NCBI GenBank assembly: GCA_964572225.1
Contig: CAZNFR010000069.1
Coordinates: 1 to 19,110 of the forward strand
Direction: 5' to 3'
Source: CAZNFR01 sp964572225
GTDB taxonomy: Bacteria; Bacteroidota; Bacteroidia; Bacteroidales; GCA-2748055
DNA length: 19,110 nt
Part shown: positions 1 to 5,997 of the stretch, one piece after another
Numbering within the stretch: the stretch's first letter is position 1
Layout: each line of letters opens with the position of its first letter
The notes under the pieces: generated by a model
Told to the model about the DNA's origin: nothing
What the model saw: only the letters and a program-made list of their open reading frames with translations
Databases searched by the model: none
Position numbers and translations under genes: made by a program

Positions 1-168
1 TTAATGATTGTACAATAATATTTAATATTTAAATACCAGGCCATAGGCGCGAACTGTAAATCTTACAGCATGTTATTGATTTTTAGCTCAATCAATTCCT
101 AAAAAATTCTTAAAAAAATAAAAAACCTGTCTTTTTGTGCTTTTTAACATATTTTTTTGGATCGTCTG
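1..168. other. AT-rich non-coding lead-in
   Basis: No credible coding sequence is visible here. The stretch is strongly AT-rich with several A and T runs. The only structure seen is a small inverted repeat, ATTGATT at 75-81 and AATCAAT at 90-96 with an 8-base loop. It has no U-run on the plus strand and is too weak to call a terminator. The stretch is probably the upstream part of the metY promoter region or the downstream flank of a gene outside the window. Confidence 0.5.
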
Positions 169-200
169 CTTGTCATTTTGAAAAATCTTCTCTTATTTTG
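169..200 (+). promoter_or_regulatory. Candidate promoter for the riboswitch-metY transcript
   Basis: CTTG at 169-172 (three of four matches to the Bacteroidetes -33 TTTG) is followed after 20 bases by TTATTTTG at 193-200 (seven of eight matches to TAnnTTTG). Transcription would start near 207, about 25 bases before the riboswitch P1 helix at 231. The match is imperfect in both boxes and the region is T-rich, so chance matches are likely. It is offered because the spacing and its place just upstream of the aptamer are right. Confidence 0.3.
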
Positions 201-230
201 CTCCTGTAAATCTCACCGAAACGGTAACCG

Positions 231-336
231 ATTTATAAAGAAGAGGCGAGAGACAGGCTCAATGACCCTCTGGCAACCCCCGACCCCGGAAAGGTGCCAA
301 ATCCTGTTCGGGTAATATTGCCCGGAGAATATAAAT
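231..336 (+). promoter_or_regulatory. SAM-I riboswitch (S-box aptamer)
   Basis: The sequence carries the conserved S-box core: GGCAACC at 272-278 and, after a short stem, GGTGCCAAATCC at 293-304. The closing helix P1 is a perfect six-base pairing of ATTTAT (231-236) with ATAAAT (331-336). A hairpin at 308-325 built on CGGG/CCCG fits P4. It should bind S-adenosylmethionine and lower expression of the downstream metY. No U-tailed hairpin competing with P1 was found directly after the aptamer, so the mode of control (transcription or translation) cannot be read from the sequence. About 200 bases separate the aptamer from the metY start, which is unusually far. Confidence 0.92.
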
Positions 337-344
337 CTAACAAA

Positions 345-434
345 ATGAAAAACACAAAATCGCGTTTTCAGAAGATCCGATCAGGAGGCTTTGTTATTCA
401 GTTCAGTCATTCTATGATAATGCTCAGCGCGTAA
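345..434 (+). CDS. Possible 29-codon leader ORF between riboswitch and metY
   Basis: An ATG eight bases after the riboswitch opens a 29-codon frame ending in TAA at 432-434. The peptide is basic at its N-terminus (residues 1-12 rich in K and R), then becomes hydrophobic, and carries two Met codons near its end (residues 24 and 26, in HSMIMLSA). It is not recognised as a known family. Its position, directly behind a SAM aptamer and ahead of a methionine gene, fits a translated leader or attenuator peptide, but this is inference. No good Shine-Dalgarno sequence precedes it, and a second frame stays open over the same stretch (341-496) without a normal start codon, so coding is unproven. Confidence 0.28.
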   Translation: MKNTKSRFQKIRSGGFVIQFSHSMIMLSA

Positions 435-538
435 TCGGAATTCTTTCGGTTCTGGTTGCGCATACATCCTGTTTTCGATCACCTCGGATAAAATGAGGGA
501 TCCCTATTTTTCTATTGATAACTTTTAAACAGATAATC

Positions 539-1195
539 ATGAGCACTTCATATCATTTTGACACTTTACAATTGCATGCCGGGTACGAACCTGAAGAAAC
601 CACCAAGTCAAGAGCGGTACCCATTTACCAGACCACCTCGTATACCTTCAACAATACGGAGCATGCGGCAAATCTCTTCGGCTTAAAGGAGTTCGGGAAT
701 ATCTATACCCGGATCATGAATCCCACTACGGATGTTTTTGAAAAAAGGATTGCGGCCCTCGAAGGGGGAGTAACTGCTCTTGCCACTTCCAGCGGACAAT
801 CGGCGCAGTTCCTTGCCCTCACTAATATCCTGGAACATGGGGACAATTTTGTTACCACCTCCTACCTATATGGAGGAACCTACAACCAGTTCAAGGTCCA
901 GTTTAAAAGGCTGGGTATTGAAGCCCGGTTTGTGGATGGAGACAAGCCTTCAGAGTTTGAAAAGCTGATTGATGAAGGAACCAGGGCCATTTACCTGGAG
1001 ACGATCGGGAATCCCAGATTCAATATTCCGGATTTTGAAGGAATTAGTGCCATTGCCAAAAAATATGATCTCCCTCTCATTGTCGATAATACCTTTGGAG
1101 CTGCAGGATACTTTTTTCGTCCCCTTGAGAACGGAGCACACATCGTTGTGGAGTCGGCTACGAAATGGATTGGCGGACACGGCAACAGCGGCTAG
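539..1195 (+). CDS. metY: O-acetylhomoserine sulfhydrylase, N-terminal part (interrupted)
   Basis: This is the first half of a PLP-dependent Cys/Met-metabolism enzyme that makes homocysteine from O-acetylhomoserine and sulfide in the cytoplasm. The start at 539 gives MSTSYHFDTLQLHAG, the usual beginning of this family; an in-frame ATG at 515 would add eight unlikely residues. Visible motifs are the N-terminal YQTTSYTF and YTRIMNPT segments, the SSGQSAQ loop (84-90), IVDNTFG (181-187) and the PLP lysine K209 in SATKWIGGHGN. The frame hits TAG at 1193-1195 just after GNS, inside 33 bases foreign to the family and directly before a 10-N gap. Deleting 1190-1241 restores one 432-residue protein, a normal length for MetY. 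The gene is therefore either interrupted by an inserted element or misassembled. It lies under the SAM-I riboswitch. Confidence 0.9.
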   Translation: MSTSYHFDTLQLHAGYEPEETTKSRAVPIYQTTSYTFNNTEHAANLFGLKEFGNIYTRIMNPTTDVFEKRIAALEGGVTALATSSGQSAQFLALTNILEHGDNFVTTSYLYGGTYNQFKVQFKRLGIEARFVDGDKPSEFEKLIDEGTRAIYLETIGNPRFNIPDFEGISAIAKKYDLPLIVDNTFGAAGYFFRPLENGAHIVVESATKWIGGHGNSG

Positions 1196-1241
1196 ATAAA
1201 CAAACCGCCCAATTTGTCAAAGNNNNNNNNNNGGCAACAGC
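1190..1241 (+). other. Assembly gap inside metY flanked by a 9-base direct repeat
   Basis: Ten Ns occupy 1223-1232. The nine bases GGCAACAGC occur at 1181-1189, immediately before 33 bases of unrelated sequence (1190-1222), and again at 1233-1241, immediately after the Ns. The flanks join in frame at this repeat as GGHGNS-IGGVIVDGG. This arrangement is what an insertion sequence with a 9-base target duplication would leave if only its first 33 bases were assembled. It is equally what a scaffolding join with a small unrecognised overlap and a false contig tip would leave. The sequence alone cannot decide between them. Confidence 0.75.
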
Positions 1242-1889
1242 ATAGGCGGGGTTATTGTTGATGGCGGTAACTATAACTGGGGCAACGGGAAATTCCCCCA
1301 ATTCACAGAGCCCTCAGAGGGTTATCATGGTCTGGTTTTCTGGGATGTGTTTGGGGAAAACGGACCTTTTGGAAACATTGCCTTTAACATCCGCGCCAGG
1401 GTTGAAGGATTGCGCGATTACGGCAATGCCCTAAGTCCCTTTAACGCCTTTCTGCTTATCCAGGGTCTGGAAACCCTGTCGTTGCGTGCTCAGCGGCATG
1501 CCGACAATGCGCTGGAAATGGCAAAATGGTTAAAAGGACAAACCTGGGTTAAGGAGGTGCATTACCCCGGGTTGGAAGACAGTCCCTACTACGATCTTGC
1601 AAGAAAATACCTTAAAAACGGCTTTGGAGGTGTCCTCAATTTTGTAGTGGACGGCGGAAAAGAAAAGGCGGAAAAGCTGGTGAATAACGTTAAACTGATT
1701 TCTCATCTGGCCAATGTAGGAGACGCAAGGTCTTTGATCATTCACCCGGCTTCGACCACTCATGAACAACTATCTCCGGAGGACCAGTTAAAATCAGGGG
1801 TCCAGCCGGATTCCCTGAGGTTATCGGTCGGACTTGAGCATATTGAGGATATCAAGGCAGATCTCTTAAGCGCTTTTAAATCCATTTAA
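1233..1889 (+). CDS. metY: O-acetylhomoserine sulfhydrylase, C-terminal part (interrupted)
   Basis: This is the second half of the same enzyme, open in frame from the first base after the N run. It contains GNSIGGVIVDGG at the junction, the NYNWGNGKFPQFTEPSEGYHGL region, FNIRARVEGLRDYGNALSPFNAFLLIQGLETL, the RSLIIHPASTTH motif and the substrate-carboxylate segment SLRLSVGLEHIEDI near the C-terminus. All of these are expected in MetY (O-acetylhomoserine aminocarboxypropyltransferase). It has no start of its own at the gap; an internal GTG at 1347 would lose conserved residues, so it is only meaningful joined to 539-1189. A hairpin terminator follows at 1924-1955, then metX. Confidence 0.9.
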   Translation, partial: GNSIGGVIVDGGNYNWGNGKFPQFTEPSEGYHGLVFWDVFGENGPFGNIAFNIRARVEGLRDYGNALSPFNAFLLIQGLETLSLRAQRHADNALEMAKWLKGQTWVKEVHYPGLEDSPYYDLARKYLKNGFGGVLNFVVDGGKEKAEKLVNNVKLISHLANVGDARSLIIHPASTTHEQLSPEDQLKSGVQPDSLRLSVGLEHIEDIKADLLSAFKSI

Positions 1890-1923
1890 TTCACCATTGA
1901 AGGGTCCCTAACGGATGAAAGCA

Positions 1924-1955
1924 CCCCGGAAGGAAAAGGCTTTTTCCTTCCGGGG
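1924..1955 (+). terminator. Strong hairpin terminator between metY and metX
   Basis: CCCCGGAAGGAAAA (1924-1937) pairs perfectly over 14 bases with TTTTCCTTCCGGGG (1942-1955), closing a four-base loop. TTTCCTTC follows rather than a pure T run. It lies 34 bases after the metY stop and 40 bases before the metX start, so it could end or attenuate the riboswitch-controlled transcript before metX. The palindrome is symmetric enough to work on either strand. Confidence 0.75.
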
Positions 1956-1995
1956 TTTCCTTCAATTCAGTTTCAATGCATTAATCACTGACACT

Positions 1996-3048
1996 ATGGA
2001 ATCCAGGATATTTAACTACAAAGATGAATTTCACTTAGAGCGGGGCGGAACTCTTCCGGAACTTACCCTCCAATACCACACTGCAGGAAAATTTGATCCT
2101 GAAAAGAACAATGTAATCTGGGCTTTCCATGCACTTACGGCCAATTCGGATGTTTTTGACTGGTGGCATGGGCTTTTCGGTAATCACTTCCTTTTTAACC
2201 CTGATGATTATTTTATAATCTGTGTCAATGTTCCCGGTTCCTGCTACGGGTCAACCGGGCCCCTGTCCATTCATCCCGGAAACCGGCAACCCTGGTATCA
2301 CGGTTTCCCCTCGTTAACGGTACGGGATTTTGTCAAGGCATTTGATCTTTTAAGAGAGCATTTGGAAATCCAACAGATCCATACTGCAATCGGGGGCTCA
2401 CTCGGAGGACAACAGGCGTTGGAATGGAGTATTATGAGACCCGACCTTATCGAGAATCTGATTCTCATATCCACCAGTGCAAAAATGGCGCCCTGGGCCA
2501 TTGCTTTCAGCGAGACACAAAGAATGGCCATTCAGTCGGATCCGAGTTGGAAAGATTCTACCCCTGAGGCCGGACTATCCGGTTTGAAGACCGCAAGGTC
2601 CATTGCCCTGCTTAGTTACCGGAATGCGGTTACGTATAATACCACTCAGGCTGAGACCTCGGATACCCTTCCCGAGCACCACAAATCCGAGACCTATCAG
2701 CGATACCAGGGGGAAAAACTGGCGACAAGGTTCAACAGTTTCAGTTACATGGTCCTTTCAAAGGCTCTGGACAGTCATAATATCGGCAGGGGCCGGGCAG
2801 GTGTTCGACAGGCATTGAGGAAGGTGAAGGCCAATACCCTGGTAATCGGGATCGATACGGATATACTTTTCCCTGCCTCTGAACAGAAATACCTGGCCAC
2901 CTACATTCCCAGGGCGAAATACAAGGAAATTGGCAGCCTTTACGGGCACGATGGTTTTTTAATAGAAACCGAGAAAATCAGCAGCATAGCCGGTGAATTT
3001 CTTTCGGAAGCCCGACCTGTCTTGAGACTCAATGAAGCTGTGGCCTAG
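1996..3048 (+). CDS. metX: Homoserine O-acetyltransferase
   Basis: This cytoplasmic alpha/beta-hydrolase acyltransferase activates homoserine for methionine synthesis, making the substrate of the neighbouring MetY. The nucleophile elbow is GGSLGGQQ with serine S135. The catalytic aspartate is probably D289 in GIDTDILFP, and the histidine is H318 in YGHDGFLIE. The HALTAN and GSCYGSTGP segments are also family hallmarks. The start at 1996 gives 350 residues beginning MESRIFNYKDEFHLERGG, the normal size. An in-frame ATG at 1915 was rejected because the extra 27 codons would run through the terminator hairpin. The specificity (acetyl versus succinyl) is assigned by family and by the MetY partner. 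It runs convergent to the TonB receptor gene with only six bases between stops. Confidence 0.95.
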   Translation: MESRIFNYKDEFHLERGGTLPELTLQYHTAGKFDPEKNNVIWAFHALTANSDVFDWWHGLFGNHFLFNPDDYFIICVNVPGSCYGSTGPLSIHPGNRQPWYHGFPSLTVRDFVKAFDLLREHLEIQQIHTAIGGSLGGQQALEWSIMRPDLIENLILISTSAKMAPWAIAFSETQRMAIQSDPSWKDSTPEAGLSGLKTARSIALLSYRNAVTYNTTQAETSDTLPEHHKSETYQRYQGEKLATRFNSFSYMVLSKALDSHNIGRGRAGVRQALRKVKANTLVIGIDTDILFPASEQKYLATYIPRAKYKEIGSLYGHDGFLIETEKISSIAGEFLSEARPVLRLNEAVA

Positions 3049-3054
3049 AGTAAA

Positions 3055-5430
3055 CTAAAACTCATAGCTCAGCCGGGCATAGAAATTTCTTCCGGGCTCC
3101 AGCCTGATAAGTCCGCGGTTGGTAGCAAGATGATTCCGATAGGCTCTGTTCGTGAAGTTTTCCACTCCGGCAAAAATCCTGATCCTGCCTGCAGGAGTAT
3201 CAATATCTGGAGAATGAATCCTGAAATCCCAGCTTGAGTAACCCGGGGTGGTGTTCTCCCCTTCGGCCACCTTATTCTGATTTGCAATAAGGTTTACCCT
3301 AATTTCAGCCCCTATCCATCCGGGGATGCTATAGGCTAACCCGAGGTTTGCCTTCAAAGGCGGGATCATGGGAAGATCGGTATTAGTTCGCGTATCCATT
3401 CCTCTCACATAGGAAGATGTAGCGGAGAAAACAAACTCCCTGTAAAATTGGTAATGAAAAGAAAGATCGAAACCATAGAGCAATGCCTTGTCAACATTAC
3501 TGTTTATAAGGGCAGGGATGGTATCCTGCATGGATTCATCTGCCGTAAGATTATATATGGCTTCCCCCGGAACTTCAACAATGAGGTTAGTCATGGAATT
3601 GATAAATCCGTTAAGCTTTAAATGCAGGCGGTCTTTCCAGATCCGGAAGCCAAGATCACCAAAGTAACCGTCCTCCGGTTTTAATTCAGGATCACCAATC
3701 CTTACCAGTCCTGAAGTGGCTGTAAGATCAATATACTTGTATCTTTCCTCGATATTAGGGGACCTGAATGCCCTGCTTAAGGATAGGGTAAGGTCGGAAT
3801 GGGCACCTGTTTTGTAAATCAACCCAAAATTTGCGCTCCAACTGTAATTGTTCACATCATTGGCCTCAAAGGTAATTTTCTGTCCCGGTGGATTGTCGTT
3901 TTTGTTTCCGCCTACAATAAGGTAAAGCGGGTCAACTGCCCTTTCATTGGTAACATTAATAAAGTCAAACCTGCCTCCCAGGGTAAACTTCAATTTTTCG
4001 TTTTCATTGCTGAATTCATCCTGCAAATACAAGCCTGCACTGGAATATCGGGCTGCAGGTATGGGAACCTCTCCGCGAATGATATTTGAATAACCAATAA
4101 GGTTTCCTTCCTCATCGGTGAGGGGCTGATTTATGTTCTTTTCCCTTTCAGTTTCCAAATGCCTCTGCCATAAATCCAGTCCTGCCACCAATGAATGTCT
4201 TTCGGAAGGGATCAGGTAACTTTTTAGCTGAACTCCGTTAGTGGTATGGTACCCCGTTGGAGTTATTACGGTATTAGGATTGGGTATCAGCTCCACATCC
4301 CTGAGAATGTACTGATGGAAATATTTGATGCTGAGCTCACGAAAGAATTCAGATCCGGGCTTTAAGGTCCATTGAGCACTCAGCATATTCCTGAGTTCCT
4401 CCGGGTAAGTGGCTTTGGCCGGGCCCGGAAATGCGCTTCCACCCGGCAAACCCACATCCCTGGCATAAAATCGCTGGAAATTAAGACTAATCTCCTGATT
4501 CAATGTCGGCTTAACCCCTGCCTTAAGGCTAATGTTGTTATCGAGAAACTGACTGTTATCCAGCTCTCCTTCCGGAGTCATGGTATTTTGTGCATCCCGG
4601 AAGCTGCCCGACAGGCGTATATACCAGCGCTGGTCACCCATTCCCAGAGCCAGATGTTCCCCGTGCATGGAATTTACCGACTGGTATTGTGCAGTGGCAT
4701 TCCCTTCAACATAAAACTCTTCATTGTACCGGCCGGAACGGGTAATGATATTGACTACCCCTCCCATCGCCCCGGTTCCGTATAAGGAGGAAGCAGCCCC
4801 TTTTATCACTTCAATCCTTTCAATATCGTTAATGTCGACCATCGACATTCCTGCGGCAATATCATTGGCTGTCTCAATCCGGTTTCCATCTACCAGATTT
4901 ATGATCCTTTGCTCGGAAAAACCCCGGATGTTCATACTGGTTGCCCATATCCCATCTCTTGCTGTATGAATGCCGGGCTCATAGGTAAGCATCTCGGTCG
5001 GACTAAATCCCCCAATGCGTTCAATGGTCTGCCGGCCTGCGATTGCCAATGGAATTGGAACATCGCGTATGCTTTTCTCCTGCCGGAGAGCCGTTACCGA
5101 AACTTCACCCACCGGCAAAAAAGAGGGATCGAGTTCAATGCTAATATCCTTAGTTTCAAAACCGGATTGAATGCTGATGTTTTCAGGCCGATAACCCAGG
5201 AAGGATGCGGTAAGGTTAAGACGATCGGGGTAATTTCCGGTAAAGACAAACTCCCCGTTTTTTCCCGAAATGGTCTGATCCAATGGAGTTTTTCCATTGA
5301 TGTGATAAAGGATGATGTGGGCTCCCAGTAAAGGTTCTCCGGTTTGGGAATCCTTAACTACCCCCTGGATCTGGGCATAATTCACCCATGAGTAAAGCAA
5401 AAAAATGATAAGCAAGTTAAGTCGTTTCAT
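3055..5430 (-). CDS. TonB-dependent outer-membrane receptor with CarboxypepD_reg-like domain
   Basis: A 791-residue outer-membrane transporter. A signal peptide (residues 1-20, ending NYAQ) is followed by a carboxypeptidase-regulatory-like beta domain (about 21-102, starting IQGVVKDSQTGEPLLGAHI). A TonB-box-like GEVSVTALRQ comes next, then a plug (about 118-230) with the hallmark RIEVIKGAASSLYGTGAMGG, and a long beta barrel ending in YARLSYEF with the terminal Phe typical of barrels. The N-terminal layout is that of Bacteroidetes receptors, but no SusD partner is adjacent, so glycan uptake is unlikely. A siderophore, haem, metal or cofactor is a more likely ligand; the sequence does not say which. 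Its ATG lies inside the 3' end of the upstream TM1266-type regulator gene (14-base overlap), so the two are co-transcribed and probably translationally coupled. Those facts are seen; a role in metal supply to a hydrogenase is inference. Confidence 0.93.
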   Translation of the reverse strand: MKRLNLLIIFLLYSWVNYAQIQGVVKDSQTGEPLLGAHIILYHINGKTPLDQTISGKNGEFVFTGNYPDRLNLTASFLGYRPENISIQSGFETKDISIELDPSFLPVGEVSVTALRQEKSIRDVPIPLAIAGRQTIERIGGFSPTEMLTYEPGIHTARDGIWATSMNIRGFSEQRIINLVDGNRIETANDIAAGMSMVDINDIERIEVIKGAASSLYGTGAMGGVVNIITRSGRYNEEFYVEGNATAQYQSVNSMHGEHLALGMGDQRWYIRLSGSFRDAQNTMTPEGELDNSQFLDNNISLKAGVKPTLNQEISLNFQRFYARDVGLPGGSAFPGPAKATYPEELRNMLSAQWTLKPGSEFFRELSIKYFHQYILRDVELIPNPNTVITPTGYHTTNGVQLKSYLIPSERHSLVAGLDLWQRHLETEREKNINQPLTDEEGNLIGYSNIIRGEVPIPAARYSSAGLYLQDEFSNENEKLKFTLGGRFDFINVTNERAVDPLYLIVGGNKNDNPPGQKITFEANDVNNYSWSANFGLIYKTGAHSDLTLSLSRAFRSPNIEERYKYIDLTATSGLVRIGDPELKPEDGYFGDLGFRIWKDRLHLKLNGFINSMTNLIVEVPGEAIYNLTADESMQDTIPALINSNVDKALLYGFDLSFHYQFYREFVFSATSSYVRGMDTRTNTDLPMIPPLKANLGLAYSIPGWIGAEIRVNLIANQNKVAEGENTTPGYSSWDFRIHSPDIDTPAGRIRIFAGVENFTNRAYRNHLATNRGLIRLEPGRNFYARLSYEF

Positions 5431-5686
5431 GGTCCTGGTTCCTGTATTTAGTGAGTACCGATTTAATCTGAACGTCTTTTAACCGGCCTACCTGCCCGGT
5501 TAACGCGCCAATCTCATCGGTTGTTCCTTCAAGAACCAATGAAATCACAGAAATCTGCTTGTCTCTCAGTGGGATTCCCTGTCTGGCAATAATGACAGAG
5601 CTGTGCCTGGATAGGATCCGGTTTAATTCCTCCGCCATCCGGAGATCTTCAACCATGATTATTGCACTTCCAATTCTCTTTTCCAT
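5417..5686 (-). CDS. TM1266-type putative [FeFe]-hydrogenase system regulator
   Basis: An 89-residue small cytoplasmic protein whose sequence follows the TM1266 family (iron-only hydrogenase system putative regulator; small ACT-like alpha/beta fold). The opening MEKRIGSAIIMVED, the central RQGIPLRDKQISVISLVLEG (35-54) and TTDEIGALTGQVGRL (55-69) are the conserved core. The family is known from gene neighbourhood with the HydE/F/G maturases of [FeFe] hydrogenase, and its biochemical role is not established. Here no hydrogenase or maturase gene lies in the window; instead it heads an operon with a TonB-dependent receptor, overlapping it by 14 bases. No DNA-binding helix-turn-helix is visible, so it may sense a ligand or bind a partner instead of acting on DNA itself. 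Confidence 0.88.
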   Translation of the reverse strand: MEKRIGSAIIMVEDLRMAEELNRILSRHSSVIIARQGIPLRDKQISVISLVLEGTTDEIGALTGQVGRLKDVQIKSVLTKYRNQDHETT

Positions 5687-5729
5687 AGGTTTATATTCTT
5701 CAGGATCAGACCGATAAGAAATTCCTCGA

Positions 5730-5745
5730 AGGAGATAAATCTCCT
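5730..5745. promoter_or_regulatory. 16-base palindrome in the regulator 5' leader
   Basis: AGGAGATAAATCTCCT is a perfect dyad of seven-base arms around a two-base centre. It lies 44 bases upstream of the ATG of the TM1266-type gene, inside the predicted 5' untranslated region on the minus strand. It could be a protein-binding site or a small RNA hairpin. No known operator is recognised. Confidence 0.4.
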
Positions 5746-5756
5746 CCTCAGATTTA

Positions 5757-5774
5757 TTGTTATTTGAATAACAA
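5757..5774. promoter_or_regulatory. 18-base operator-like palindrome overlapping the -7 box
   Basis: TTGTTATTTGAATAACAA is perfectly symmetric with eight-base arms around TG. The TTGT...ACAA half-site spacing resembles sites of the Crp/Fnr family. It overlaps the last three bases of the -7 element (5772-5779) and runs over the predicted transcription start, where a bound protein would block RNA polymerase. Binding by a Crp/Fnr-type protein is inference from shape only. Confidence 0.5.
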
Positions 5775-5802
5775 AACTAGGTTAATTAACCGGAAAATCA
5801 AA
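5772..5802 (-). promoter_or_regulatory. Bacteroidetes-type promoter of the regulator/TonB-receptor operon
   Basis: Read on the minus strand, TTTG (complement of 5799-5802) is followed after 19 bases by TAGTTTTG (complement of 5772-5779), an exact match to the Bacteroidetes sigma consensus TTTG-N19-TAnnTTTG. Transcription should start near 5765, leaving a leader of about 80 bases before the ATG at 5686. A separate 12-base palindrome occupies most of the spacer. Confidence 0.65.
5780..5791. promoter_or_regulatory. 12-base palindrome in the promoter spacer
   Basis: GGTTAATTAACC is perfectly symmetric and lies between the -33 and -7 elements. Its centre is exactly 20 bases from the centre of the 18-base palindrome at 5757-5774, close to two helical turns, so two proteins could sit on the same face of the DNA. 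It could also be an AT-rich chance palindrome. Confidence 0.4.
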
Positions 5803-5900
5803 ATGTGCGGATAAAATCTTTCCTTCCCTTTAAAATTAAATGGAATTCCGAGAGTAAAATGGCAATTCAAACCAGGAATATGAATGTGTCTTTATAAAAG

Positions 5901-5944
5901 AATGCCGTTATTAATAACAGCATTAATAACGGCATTAATAACGT
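5901..5944 (-). terminator. 12-base tandem repeat folding into a 15-base-pair hairpin
   Basis: Three consecutive 12-base units, TATTAATAACAG, CATTAATAACGG and CATTAATAACGT, fill 5909-5944. The same stretch forms a hairpin: AATGCCGTTATTAAT (5901-5915) pairs perfectly with 5922-5936 around a six-base loop, and CTTTTAT follows on the minus strand. It lies about 55 bases after the stop of the exported protein gene (5998-6711) and about 100 bases upstream of the next promoter. A terminator for the upstream gene is the simplest reading; a protein-binding repeat array is the alternative. The rest of 5687-5997 (311 bases) holds the promoter and palindromes listed separately and otherwise AT-rich sequence with no gene. 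Confidence 0.5.
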
Positions 5945-5997
5945 TATTATTTTATTCTATATCATTTATTTTTAGACAATTATCAAATTTCATTTCT

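Noticed and set aside
341..496. Second open frame overlapping the leader ORF
   Set aside because: It has no ATG, GTG or TTG start at its head and no recognised similarity; it is noted only as an ambiguity in the leader.
515..538. Earlier in-frame ATG for metY
   Set aside because: It adds eight residues not seen in the family; the ATG at 539 gives the typical MSTSYHF start.
1915..1995. Longer metX with 27 extra N-terminal residues
   Set aside because: The added codons run through a perfect 14-base-pair terminator hairpin, and family proteins begin near MESRIFNYKDEF.
4372..5331. Long plus-strand frames (137 and 140 codons) antisense to the TonB receptor
   Set aside because: The minus-strand receptor is unmistakable over the same bases; the antisense frames have no domain, signal or promoter.
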